Assembly (NCBI GenBank): GCA_021464415.1
Contig: CM038467.1
Span: forward strand, 23,778,011 to 23,842,010
Reading direction: 5' to 3'
Source: Lonicera japonica
Taxonomy: Eukaryota; Streptophyta; Magnoliopsida; Dipsacales; Caprifoliaceae
Length of the DNA stretch: 64,000 bases
Positions 50,563 to 61,150 of the stretch are shown in pieces. A program made the position numbers and the translations under genes. The notes under the pieces were generated by a model. The model had not been told where the DNA came from and made no database searches. It saw only the letters and a list, made by a program, of their open reading frames with translations. The stretch's first letter is position 1. Every line of letters starts with the position of its first letter.

Positions 50563-52330
50563 AACTATTAAAAAACATGATAATCCTATAAAAAGATGAA
50601 AAAAGGAAGAAGCCAAACTTGTATGGTGTATCAAATATTAATGCTCAATGTCACCAAGTTTCCACTACCAAATTATCAACTGGTCTTCAAAGAATCAACC
50701 CAATTTACTTTAATTTCAGTTATCCTCAACAACAGTCTTGCAATACTCTTTGCACCCCAGAAACTATCAACTAGTGTTACCAATTAAATTTTCAAAAACC
50801 CTCTCTTTCAAAACCCACTGTCCAATAAAAGAATCCCAACTGTCCTGTACACATTAACTAGGGCTTGTTTTCTCTGTACACTATATATATATACTATGGA
50901 GCCAACTAACATAAACTTTAATCAATTAGATTGAATTGGGTGCCCAGAAACACCCAAAAACGATATAATAAGGGCTTCCAAAGACCTCCCTGTTCAAGAA
51001 CAACTCTGTAAGAAGACCCTCATCTCAGTAATAATCGAACTTGAATTAGTACCCGCTGAAACTAAACTATCACTTCTATAAAGATGAAGAAAACAGAGCA
51101 CACACTAATAATGATCCCATTACCAAAAACAACATAGAGAGAGCGTCAAACCCTAGAACCGGAAACCATAAACAGAAAGCAAAACGCATACACCCCCAGT
51201 CACAATACCTAGGGTTTCACACGGAACTAGGATACGGACACAATTGGGAATACTGAGAGCAGTATTTTGTGATGAGCGATTAATTAATAAATAAATAAAA
51301 ACTGAATAACACTGGACCGTTCGATTAACAATGAATTGAAGAGGAGAGACCAAAGCCTGGTGAAACCAACGAAACCCTAATTGGTAAGTAATTGGATGGG
51401 CTACGATTGCGGTGAGGAAAATTGTAGAGATAGAGGAATGCAAAGAGTTTTTCAAATTGAATTGATAGAGAGAGAGTATTAAGTGTATAGGAAACTTGTA
51501 AGGGAGACAGAGAGACTTTGATTTCGCCGAGTAGAAGAAGAAGAAGATTAAAGATTGGAGATTATAGATTATTATAGATATAAGAGATATATAATCGAGG
51601 AGACGAGGAAGTTTTTGTTTTTGAGTTTGTGTTTGGGTGTGTATGTGTGTGGTTTGTTGTTGAATGTGAAGTAGTACTACTTCAACAAGGTGTTCTTTCC
51701 AACCCTATTCCTACTTCCTATCTCCCTCCTAGTGCTACTAGGATGAGGTGTCTCACCTATGCACAATATAGAATCCTTTCAAGTTTAGTTGTTTAAAAAA
51801 AAAAATAGTTATACATAATTTGAAATAAAAAAAATAATTGTGATAACGCAATAACTTCAATTTCGAGTTGGGTTCATCTACAGTTGTAAAAATATTTTAG
51901 TAATCAACGGCTGACTTTTGTTTCACAATTGAAAATTAGTCACGAAAAATTTTGGTCCAAAGATCATGTGACAAAAAAAAATGTAACTTGTTATTTGATA
52001 ATATATAGTTATTTAAAGAAATTTAAATGTAAGTCGCAAGTAATATTTTGCGTTTGATTAAGAAAGAACGGGCTAATTCGATGTGTGTAAGTTGGCCTAG
52101 TTTTAATCAAATTATTTGAGCCAAAAAGGAATTAAAAATGACAATTATGTTTACAAGTGGGGTATTGAAAAATAGGACTTGTATGAAAAAAAAATTTGTA
52201 AAAGAATTAAGAAATAATATTTTTGTAAATTAAAAGCCTATATTTGACAAAAATCTAAAAAGAGTGCAAAGTTAACTTTTGTAGTAGATTTTTAAATTTT
52301 ATTTTTTTATGGAATCATGCAAAATTAAGT
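50563..52330. other. Upstream region of the 'MED1-like' gene and intergenic DNA
   Basis: GA/CT-rich stretches at 51460-51660 probably mark the transcription start and leader. A 5' leader intron between there and 50562 is possible but not resolved. From 51790 the DNA is AT-rich without genes. Confidence 0.4.
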
Positions 52331-52692
52331 TTGCATTACTTGTTTTTTAACATATTATTATAAATAAGTGTTTGAATTGACAGTGTTTTAGAATAATTTT
52401 AACAAATTACATATTCAAAACCTATTTATTAACAAAATGCACATAATAATTTTTTTGGAGTTATACAAAGTTAAGTTTGTACTCCCTATTTTTTAAAATA
52501 TTACTATATATTTGCATTACAAGTTTTTTAACATATTATTATAAATAAGTGTTTAATTGACAGTGCTTTAAAATAATTTTAACAAATTACATATTCAAAA
52601 CCTATTTATTAACAAAATGCACATAATAATCTTTTCGAAGTTATGCAAAGTTAAGTTTGCACTCCTTGTTTGCTAAAACATCACTATGTATT
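52331..52692. repeat. Tandem duplication, 181-bp unit
   Basis: TTGCATTAC...TTTTTTAACATATTATTA through CAAAGTTAAGTTTG is present twice, starting at 52331 and 52512. The motif GCAAAGTTAAGTTTGCA recurs nearby (about 52265, 52315, 52800, 52830). Confidence 0.85.
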
Positions 52693-53706
52693 TGTAGTTA
52701 TTTGACGTTGTTTTAAAGTCTTTTGAATAGAACATAATAATATACTTGTTAAAAAATATAAACACATCATACAAAACAAATTTGTATTAAAAAAAAAAAT
52801 TTGCAAAGTTAAGTTTGCACAAAACACAATTTTGTGCAAAGTTAAATTTACATTCGGTCAAATCTCTTATTTTAAAACACAATTGATAAATAAGCCCTTA
52901 TTTCATAGTAATAAGAATAATATTTAGGCCCTTATTTCTAAAAAATATTATTCGTTGGGTTTTTTGCAAAAAATATTGTCATGCAAGACCTTTTACTCCA
53001 TTTGCAGATTTTATTTTATTTTATTTATTTCTTTTATTATTTTATTCTTTCTATCTTTCTTGCTTACCATTCAATGTACATGCAACACTTTGAAACCAAT
53101 GCGAGTGTGAGAGCAAGGGCGAGAGCGAGCATATCCAAATTATTTGTAGTTAATATCGCAAATAAATTTAGGGTTATTTTGGTTTCTATCCAACCATATT
53201 TTGTAATTAATCCACATTTAAATCATGAAAAATTTGAGCAAAATTTTACAATATTACCTTTTTTAAAAATTGATAAATATATCCACTAATTAAAATTAAA
53301 TTATAATTATATTTCTCTCTCTTTAAAATTGACCAAAACTATTTCTTTCTCTCTCTAAATCATCAACTATAAATAAAAAAAATTATGTATTGTATGAGAA
53401 TCTACATACTATATAATACATATTGTGTTTTTGTGTTTTTTATATTTAACTAAAAGTATACTTTAGCACTATCATCTATATAATAAGGAAAGGTTTTTTT
53501 GACAAAAGAGGTTTTGAAATTCTACCTAACTAATGGTCTAGATTTAGTTTGATAAATTTACTTTTTCTTACACACATTTTAGACTCTAAGATGTGGTTTA
53601 TCTCCAAGAAACATTCTCCACCTTTGATTTGTTTATTTTTACTCACTTTACACCTTTAGATTAAAGTACTCCACCTACTAATATACTCCACCCACACACA
53701 ATCAAA
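52693..53706. other. AT-rich DNA flanking copia element 2
   Basis: No gene seen. Confidence 0.4.
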
Positions 53707-53941
53707 AATAATAGAGAGAGAAAGAAAGAATCTTATTATTCAACTGATGTCCAATATGTGTAGGGGTTAGCTCTATTTATATTAAGAGCTAACCTCCTTA
53801 CTTCTCTACATAATCAATGTGGGACAAATCCAATATATATACTATTAGGTAATCCCTCATTCATACCACAATTCCAATGTGGGATAAATTGTATCTTACA
53901 ATATTAGTTATGGACATCCACATATCAATATTTTTATAACA
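53707..53941 (-). repeat. Copia 2, 3' LTR, outer end incomplete (235 bp)
   Basis: On the minus strand it begins TGTTATAAAAATATTG and stops at ...CTCTATTATT, where the other LTR continues CCAACA. Otherwise identical to the 5' LTR. Confidence 0.93.
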
Positions 53942-54230
53942 CTCCCCCTTGGATGTCCATTATGTCACAATTCAATGACAGCTGCCTCATTAAAACCTTC
54001 CTAAGGAAAAACCCAGTGGGAAAAAACCAAAGTGAAGGAAAAAGAGTACAACATTCTTCTGGATCATTGAATCGGTATCAAATGCACAATATGCTGCCTC
54101 ATTAAAACCTTGACTAGGAAAACCCAATGGGACAAAACCTAGTTAAAGGAAAAAGAGTACAGCGTGCAAATATTAGGTAGCATACTTCAGGATGCTCCCC
54201 CTGATTATTTACTCCCCCTAATGACAACAT

Positions 54231-57200
54231 TTATATATTTTTGTTATAAAGTCGACGCATGCCAATATCATAAACTAACTTCTGGAAAATCGGCTTCGGT
54301 AATGATTTTGTGAACAGATCAGCTAAGTTGTCACTTGAACGGATTTGTTTGACTTCAATCTCTTTATTCTTCTGAAGCTCGTGAGTGAAGAAGAACTTAG
54401 GTGAAATATGTTTAGTCCTGTCACCTTTGATGAAACCTTCTTGAATTTGTGCTATACACGCTGCATTGTCTTCATAGACAATACTTGGAACATCTGTAAT
54501 AGAAGACAACTGACAAGAACTGCGAATATGATAGATTAAAGATCTCAACCACACACATTCTCTACTAGCTTCATGAAGAGCTAAAATTTCAGAATGATTA
54601 GAAGAAGTGGCTACTAAAGTTTGTTTAGTAGATCGCCAAGAGATAGCGGTATTACCACTAAGAAATACATAACCTGTTTGAGATCGTGCCTTATGAGGAT
54701 CAGAAAGATATCCTGAATCTGCATATCCTATTAACTCAGAACCATTAGAATTATGTGAATAAAATAAGCCTAAATCAGTGGTTCCTCGTAAATATCTGAG
54801 GATATGTTTGACACCAGTCCAATGTCGTTTAGTTGGTGCTGAGCTATATCTAGCAAGCAAATTAACTGAGAATGAAATATCTGGCCTAGTACATTGTGCT
54901 AAATATAATAGGGCACCAATCGCACTTAAATATGGTACTTCAGGACCCAATACTTCTTCATCATCTTCCTTAGGACGGTATGGATCTTTCTTTACATCTA
55001 AAGATCGGACAACCATGGGAGTGCTTAGTGGATGTGCTTTGTTCATACCAAAACTTTTTAATACATTCTCAGTATAGTTAGATTGATGGACTAATATCCC
55101 ACTAGTGCTTCTCTCGATCTGCAGGCCGAGACAGAATTTTGTTTTCCCAAGGTCCTTCATTTCAAATTCCTTTTTCAAATAATTAGCAGTTTTTTCGAGC
55201 TCTTCTGGAGTCCCGATTAGATTAATATCATCTACATAAACTGCTACTATAGAAAATCCTTTTAAGAATTTCTTTATAAAGACACATGGGCAAATGGGAT
55301 TGTTTTCATATCCTTCCTTAGACAAATATTGACTAAGACGATTGTACCACATTCTTCCGGATTGCTTAAGTCCGTATAGTGAACGTCTTAATTGTATCGA
55401 GTACGTACTCCTTGATTTTGCTTCAGGCAAAGTAAATCCTTCTGGGATTTTCATATATATGTTTGTGTCTAAGTCCCCGTATAAATAAGCAGTTACAACA
55501 TCCATGAGTCTCATATCTAAGCTTTCAGTTACTGCTAAACTTATCAGATATCTGAAAGTTATTGCATCCATAACAGGGGAATATGTTTGATCATAATCAA
55601 TCCCAGGTTTCTGCAAGAAACCTTGTGCCACAAGTCGTGCCTTGTATCGTGTGATTTCATTCTTTTCATTCCTTTTCTTTACAAACACCCATTTATAACC
55701 TACAGGGTTAACACCTTTTGGGGTTTGTACTATAGGTCCAAATACACCACGTTTATTTAGAGACTCTAATTCTGCCTTGATGGCAATTTCCCATTTTGGC
55801 CAATCTTCTCTTTGTCGACATTCACTTAATGTACGTGGTTCTGTATCATTTTCATCATTGCCCTTTGATACTTCAGTAGCTATTGTAAATGCAAATACGT
55901 CATCGATGACCTTTTTGTTTCTATTCCACATCTCTCTCGAATAAGTGTAAAGTATAGAGATCTCTTCATTATTTGGTACCAATGCCTCTTCAGGGGCTTT
56001 TTCTAAAACAATGACCTCTTCTGGGGCCTTAGAGAGAGTGGATTTTCCCATGACCTCTTCTTGAGTGAAATGGGGAACCTCTTCAGGAGTGTTCTTAGGG
56101 CATGATTGCTCAGTCTTCCTCTTTCGGGGAGCTGAGTCTTTGGAACCTATAGGTCTGCCACGCTTCTGGCGTGGCGCAGATTCATTAGCTGCTATATTTT
56201 TATTTTGTCCTTTAAGGACATTGATTCTGGCAGGTGCATTCATAGCTGGCACATGTGATTTTATTACATTTGCTGCATCATTAAATCCATCAGGTAATTT
56301 ATTTGCAATTTCTTGCAAATGTACTATTCTCCGTACTTCTTTCTCACATTCTGATGTTCGTGGGTCCAGATGAGACAATGTGAGATTATTCCACGATATT
56401 TCTCGTCGTTCTTCTGGAACGGATAGTTCTTCAGGAACCTTCTTATCTCCCCCTAACGGCGGGAATATTGTCTCATCATATTGACAATCTGCAAAACGTG
56501 CAGTAAACACATCTCCTGTCATTGGTTCTAAATACCGAATAATGGAAGGTGAATCAAAACCTACATAGATCCCTAGTCGTCGTTGAGGGCCCATCTTAGT
56601 ACGCTGGGGAGGCGGAATAGGAACATAAACTGCACAACCAAATTTACGCAAATGTGATAGATTTGGTTGAAAACCGGTTACTAGTTGTGTAGGAGAAAAT
56701 GTGTGATAAGCTGTAGGTCTAAGTCTGATCAGTTTTAATGCATGCAATATAGCATGTCCCCAGGCACTAACAGGTAACCTAGATTGCATGAGTAAAGGCC
56801 TTGCAATAAGTTGAAGACGCTTAATCAAGGATTCGGCTAAACCATTTTGGGTGTGAACATGGGGGACGGGGTGTTCAACTTTTATCCCTATGGATAAACA
56901 ATAATCATCAAAAACTTGAGAAGTAAACTCAGCTGCATTATCAAGTCTAATAGACTTAATAGGTTGATCTGGGAATTGCGACCTAAGTTTAATGATATGT
57001 GCCAATAGGCGTGCAAAAGCAATGTTTCTAGTAGAAAGTAAGCTTATATCTGACCAGCGGGTGGAAGCATCAATTAAAACCATAAAATACCTAAAAGGTC
57101 CACTTGGGGGATCTATAGGGCCACAAATATCACCGTGTATTCTTTGGAGAAAAGATGGTGCTTCAGAAGAAATTTTAAGGTACGAAGGTTTTGTGATGAG

Positions 57201-57818
57201 TTTACCTTGTGAACAAGGGGTACAGAAATAGCCACTTGGTATGGTCAGCTGATGGTTTGCCAATGAGTGCCCATAAGAGTTCTCTATTATCTTTCTCAAC
57301 ATGGTTGTTCCTGGGTGTCCTAATCTATCATGCCACAATCTTAAGGCCTTGGGATCACTAATTTTCGGTATTTTAGACTTGAGCTTTTGGCTCATAACTG
57401 AGTGTGACTCAACATTAGATAATGTTGTGCAATAGAGACCCGAGGAGAAAGCACTTAATTTTTCTAGTGGGAGCGTCTGGCTCGCGACACTAGTAGTGAT
57501 GCATAAGAATTCCTTGTTATCTTCATTTTTCGTTTCAATATGATACCCATTCATTCTAATATCTTTAAAACTAAGCAAGTTTCTTCTGGAACTGCTTGAG
57601 AATAATGCATCTTTTATAAAAATGTGGGTACCATTTGGTAACATCACATGGGCTCTTCCGGAGCCTTCAATTATTTGCGCAGGTCCAGCTATGGTGGATA
57701 CTTTGCGTGTATTAAATACTAATTCAGAGAAAAATTTTTGATTTTTCAATATAGTATGTGTTGTGCCACTGTCTACTAGACAAAAATTATCCTTGGTATC
57801 ATGCATTCCATAATCCAT
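54231..57818 (-). CDS. Copia 2 pol polyprotein (protease-integrase-RT-RNase H)
   Basis: A single open frame of 1195 codons. Protease: CLVDSGTTHTI (about residue 14). Integrase: zinc site WHDRLGH...FCTPCSQGK, then HGDICGP, RLDNAAEF and NGLAESLIKR as the D-D-E set. A linker rich in PEE repeats (about 590-640) follows. RT: KARLVAQGFLQKPGIDY, VVTAYLYGDLDTNIYMKIP and YVDDINLIG. RNase H: GYADSGYLSDPHKARSQTGY, SSNHSEILALHEASREC and LADLFTKSLPK. All catalytic motifs are present and no stop or frameshift was seen, so the enzyme set may be functional. The ATG lies just after TTCTTTTAAAG, which looks like a splice acceptor. gag is in a separate frame 213 nt upstream. Confidence 0.95.
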   Translation of the reverse strand: MDYGMHDTKDNFCLVDSGTTHTILKNQKFFSELVFNTRKVSTIAGPAQIIEGSGRAHVMLPNGTHIFIKDALFSSSSRRNLLSFKDIRMNGYHIETKNEDNKEFLCITTSVASQTLPLEKLSAFSSGLYCTTLSNVESHSVMSQKLKSKIPKISDPKALRLWHDRLGHPGTTMLRKIIENSYGHSLANHQLTIPSGYFCTPCSQGKLITKPSYLKISSEAPSFLQRIHGDICGPIDPPSGPFRYFMVLIDASTRWSDISLLSTRNIAFARLLAHIIKLRSQFPDQPIKSIRLDNAAEFTSQVFDDYCLSIGIKVEHPVPHVHTQNGLAESLIKRLQLIARPLLMQSRLPVSAWGHAILHALKLIRLRPTAYHTFSPTQLVTGFQPNLSHLRKFGCAVYVPIPPPQRTKMGPQRRLGIYVGFDSPSIIRYLEPMTGDVFTARFADCQYDETIFPPLGGDKKVPEELSVPEERREISWNNLTLSHLDPRTSECEKEVRRIVHLQEIANKLPDGFNDAANVIKSHVPAMNAPARINVLKGQNKNIAANESAPRQKRGRPIGSKDSAPRKRKTEQSCPKNTPEEVPHFTQEEVMGKSTLSKAPEEVIVLEKAPEEALVPNNEEISILYTYSREMWNRNKKVIDDVFAFTIATEVSKGNDENDTEPRTLSECRQREDWPKWEIAIKAELESLNKRGVFGPIVQTPKGVNPVGYKWVFVKKRNEKNEITRYKARLVAQGFLQKPGIDYDQTYSPVMDAITFRYLISLAVTESLDMRLMDVVTAYLYGDLDTNIYMKIPEGFTLPEAKSRSTYSIQLRRSLYGLKQSGRMWYNRLSQYLSKEGYENNPICPCVFIKKFLKGFSIVAVYVDDINLIGTPEELEKTANYLKKEFEMKDLGKTKFCLGLQIERSTSGILVHQSNYTENVLKSFGMNKAHPLSTPMVVRSLDVKKDPYRPKEDDEEVLGPEVPYLSAIGALLYLAQCTRPDISFSVNLLARYSSAPTKRHWTGVKHILRYLRGTTDLGLFYSHNSNGSELIGYADSGYLSDPHKARSQTGYVFLSGNTAISWRSTKQTLVATSSNHSEILALHEASRECVWLRSLIYHIRSSCQLSSITDVPSIVYEDNAACIAQIQEGFIKGDRTKHISPKFFFTHELQKNKEIEVKQIRSSDNLADLFTKSLPKPIFQKLVYDIGMRRLYNKNI

Positions 57819-58031
57819 ACCTTTAAAAGAAATATTATAAACTATTTAATAACCCAAACATATTATAAAAGCAATTAATTTATCGTTATAATGAATATAA
57901 AAACAAACTAAGGTTTCTAACCAAAAGTTATAAATATCAAAATAATAATTCCTAAAACATAATTAAATAATAGAATATCTAAGACTGTCTAAATGCATAA
58001 AATAAGGAGTGATAATTTAGGTCTTCTGGAC
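57819..58031 (-). other. AT-rich spacer between copia 2 gag and pol
   Basis: 213 nt with stops in the gag frame and, at its pol side, AATATTTCTTTTAAAG followed by GTATGG, a good acceptor. An intron-like role or a reinitiation spacer is possible. A donor that would remove the gag stop was not obvious. Confidence 0.4.
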
Positions 58032-59114
58032 CTAGCTAGGTGGTGCTCTCAACATCTCGTCAAACTTTTCCTTAGTAACAGGATTGCCATCAGCATCTTC
58101 AAAAAAATCATTGCATTTTAGTTGAATGATATCAGTGGCTGATATGCTTGCATCGTTCTCTTCCCCATCCAACCAGTTTGTCTCCATAGCATTAATAGAG
58201 GCCTTGTATTGATCCACAACATGTTTTGGTGCACGGCAAGCACGTGACCAATGCCCACTTTTTCCACATCTATGGCAATTATTATTTGGTGGATTCTGGT
58301 TCTGATCTTGATTCTGATTCTTATTCTGGTTCTCATTCTTCTTACCAGACCACTTCTGGTGGTTTTTGAATTTTGTATTGTTGTGCGGGCCTTTATAACC
58401 ACCTCTGCTGGGGTAGTTATTGCGTCCACCTCTTCCGGAGGAGTTCTTGTATCCACCTCTTCTGGGGGGATTATTACGCCCGTTTCCACGGCTTCTATTA
58501 TGACTAAAATTGGCATTTGCTTCAGGAATTGCCTCAGAACCAGTTGGTCTAGAATTATGATTCTTGATTAGAACTTTGTTGTTTTGTTCTGCAACTAAGA
58601 GACAACTTACAAGTTCAGCGTACGTGGAGAAACGACGCTCTCGGTATTGCTGCTGCAGGAGCACATTTTGGGCATGAAAAGTGGAGAGAGTCTTTTCAAT
58701 CATTTGCTCTTCAGTAACTTTTTCACCGCATAATCTCAGGCGAGCAATAATGTTGAAAAGTGAAGAGTTATATTCAGCCACTGTTTTAAAATCTTGGAAT
58801 CGTAGATTTATCCATTCATTGCGAGCACTAGGCAAGATGACCAACTTCTGGTGGTCATATCTATCCTTCAGGGATTGCCAGAGACCCAACGGGTCTTCCT
58901 CAGTCATGTACTCATTTTTTAAATCATCATGAATGTGGTGACGTAAGAAGATAAGAGCTGAAGCTTTGTCCTGTGAAGATAATTTATTTCCTTCCACAAT
59001 AGCATCACCAAGATTTTTGGCAGTTAAATGAAGTTTAGCATCAAATTGCCAGTTTAAGTAGTTGTTACCATTAAGCTCAAGGGTCTTAAATTCGAGTTTA
59101 GTGATATTCGACAT
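58032..59114 (-). CDS. Copia 2 gag (capsid-nucleocapsid)
   Basis: A 360-aa open frame starting MSNITKLEFKTLELNGNNYL. The N-terminal half is the capsid-like domain of copia gag (NYLNWQFDAKLHL, LWQSLKDRYDHQK, WINLRFQDFKTVAEYNSSLF). A Gly/Arg/Asn-rich basic stretch (about 205-280, repeats of SRGG/GGYK) precedes one CCHC zinc knuckle, CHRCGKSGHWSRAC. The acidic tail ends DEMLRAPPS at TAG 58034-58032. The start is the first ATG after the leader. Length and order are normal for gag; being separated from pol is less usual. Confidence 0.93.
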   Translation of the reverse strand: MSNITKLEFKTLELNGNNYLNWQFDAKLHLTAKNLGDAIVEGNKLSSQDKASALIFLRHHIHDDLKNEYMTEEDPLGLWQSLKDRYDHQKLVILPSARNEWINLRFQDFKTVAEYNSSLFNIIARLRLCGEKVTEEQMIEKTLSTFHAQNVLLQQQYRERRFSTYAELVSCLLVAEQNNKVLIKNHNSRPTGSEAIPEANANFSHNRSRGNGRNNPPRRGGYKNSSGRGGRNNYPSRGGYKGPHNNTKFKNHQKWSGKKNENQNKNQNQDQNQNPPNNNCHRCGKSGHWSRACRAPKHVVDQYKASINAMETNWLDGEENDASISATDIIQLKCNDFFEDADGNPVTKEKFDEMLRAPPS

Positions 59115-59180
59115 TATGACTTTATGGAGAGAAAATCCCGTGCCTTCTTTCGAACAGCCCCTTCTATCGAACAGTCTCCA

Positions 59181-59307
59181 AGAAGAAAAAATTTAGACTA
59201 TGGTGGCCTGCTTTCGCAATGGCCGGCCTTCAAAAAGAAGGAAACAAATTTCTTCAAGAAGAAGGAAAAAAAAATTTAGACTATGGTGGCCTGCTTTCGC
59301 AATGGCC
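59181..59307 (-). repeat. 83-bp-spaced direct repeat in the copia 2 leader
   Basis: ATTTAGACTATGGTGGCCTG and the following CTTTCGCAATGGCC occur at about 59187-59224 and 59270-59307, each preceded by an AAGAAGGAAAAA run. The duplication is in the 5' leader between the primer-binding region and gag. Confidence 0.9.
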
Positions 59308-59341
59308 TCCAATTGACTGTAGAGCAGTCGTGCTGATAACG

Positions 59342-59582
59342 TGTTGGAATAATAGAGAGAGAAAGAAAGAATCTTATTATTCAACTGATGTCCAATATGT
59401 GTAGGGGTTAGCTCTATTTATATTAAGAGCTAACCTCCTTACTTCTCTACATAATCAATGTGGGACAAATCCAATATATATACTATTAGGTAATCCCTCA
59501 TTCATACCACAATTCCAATGTGGGATAAATTGTATCTTACAATATTAGTTATGGACATCCACATATCAATATTTTTATAACA
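59342..59582 (-). repeat. Copia 2, 5' LTR (241 bp)
   Basis: On the minus strand TGTTATAAAAATATTG... to ...CTATTATTCCAACA, a complete TG...CA LTR, short for copia. It is followed inside by CGTTATCAGCACGACTGCTC. Confidence 0.95.
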
Positions 59583-60737
59583 AAACCCAATTTCTCTCTC
59601 CTTTTTTTCTTTAAACTTAAAAATATAATAACTTTAAATCAAAGTATATATTTTTAATAAAAAATATATATTTGAAACCTATTCACCTATAAAATAAGAT
59701 CCATTATTATTATAAAATTTTGTATTAAAAAATATATTTTTTTACCTATATAAGTTAACATTTTGGTGATTTTAAATTTATGTTACTTTCATATTATGAT
59801 TTAAGTAGAAATTTCTTAAAAAAAGAATTCTCACTTTCATAACAAATAAATTATTTTAGACTTTCGTTTTTTATATATAATTTTTAAATTAAAAGCTTTT
59901 TTTTTTCTTTTGAGGTGTAATCAATATACCTCACAACAACACTTGTCTATTATCTAGCTTTACATTTTCACTTATTGTTAAATTAATTATGTCTTCGCAG
60001 AGTACAATATAGTTTTAATAATAATACCACCCATTTAATATATTTCTTAAAAGACAAATAATTCACAAACTATTGTTATTGTCTTCCTTTTTAAAAAAAA
60101 AAATGGTATTCTCTAAAATAATAAAAAAACAAAAGTATTATTTTTTAAAAAAAATGTTGTTTTGTTAGATTATTAACGTTTTATACTTTTTATTGAAGAA
60201 ATTAAAGATATTTGTATTGCAAAAAATATGGTATTTTGATTTAATTTGGACTAAATAGGAACGGTCATATATCTATATTTCCTATAAACTACATCGTCCG
60301 TCTAATACTTTTAAATGAAAATATTGGTTATTTAAATTTTTTCATAATTTTGTTTGTAAATAATTTATTAAGTTAACTTTGCTTTTATTCTATATATAAA
60401 AAAAAAAAAACTCAAGTATCTTTAATAGACAAAAAATAAATTAGCTTTGAAAGTTAAATCTAAAAAGTTTTACAACCAATTTTTATGATACAACTTTGTT
60501 TAGTAAATTTGTCAGGTGCACTTTAAATTTAATGAAAACATCGATAATTTTAGGTGTCAATTATATGGTGTACATAGTTTTAAAGATGGGGAACATAATT
60601 ATCAATCTCTCTCCGTGATGGTGGTAAGGTTTGGGTGTCATCTTTTGTATAACAAACATTTGTTTTTTTTTCATATTTCGATACGTAGTGGTTACACGAA
60701 TTAAACCGTAGTGCCATCTGCACGAGCATACCCTAAT
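59583..60737. other. AT-rich intergenic DNA
   Basis: No gene seen; long A/T runs. Confidence 0.4.
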
Positions 60738-61150
60738 TTTATATATAAACAGATTTGAATGTCTTGTCTTTCTCTCTCCTCGTGTTTACATAAACCCAAC
60801 CTTAACTCATAAGGCTTGCCTCAGACCCATTTCTCTTGACTGCTATCACTTGCCCTTGCTCTCAATCTCTCTTCCATCACTTTCTTTTTAAGGCCCTTCC
60901 CAATTTTTCAATTCCATAAAAGGATTCATTCATTCAAAGGCAGCCTTTAACCACCCTTTTCTTTTTGACTCTGTTTTCTCTCCAAGGATCATTGCATTTT
61001 CTGAGGAACCAAACACCATCACAAACATCACCACCACTCCATATATTTACCAAAATTACCCAGCTGACACTCTTCAGAACATATCCCCTATCATCAATGG
61101 AGTGGTGGTGAAGTTTAGAGAGAGAAAAATGGTAGAAAGAAGCCGGAGCA
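60738..61150 (+). promoter_or_regulatory. Orphan promoter/leader-like segment
   Basis: TTTATATATAAAC (about 60738-60750) looks like a TATA box. It is followed by about 350 bp of CT-rich, A/T-poor DNA typical of a plant 5' leader, and then ATGGAGTGGTGGTGA, which encodes only four residues before a stop. AT-rich DNA follows at once. It may be a truncated gene copy or the start of a non-coding transcript. Confidence 0.35.

Larger units (their letters stand above)
53707..59582 (-). mobile_element. Ty1/copia LTR retrotransposon 2 (young, open frames)
   Basis: A 5.9-kb element on the minus strand. Its LTRs are identical over 235 bp, and both gag (360 aa) and pol (1195 aa) frames are open. PPT-like AAGGGGGAG lies against the 3' LTR. 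The sequence after the 5' LTR is CGTTATCAGCACGA, which is not the usual TGG-starting primer site. The outer end of the 3' (left) LTR lacks the last six bases (CCAACA on the minus strand), and a simple TG...CA-bounded target duplication is not seen. CAAAA occurs at both outer junctions (53703-53707 and 59581-59585). Confidence 0.95.

Noticed and set aside
54778..58932. Plus-strand open frames within copia 2
   Set aside because: All are antisense to the intact gag and pol frames.
60980..61010. Possible microRNA (CCAAGGATCATTGCATT resembles miR169/miR393 pieces)
   Set aside because: The match is partial and no complementary arm forming a hairpin was found nearby.
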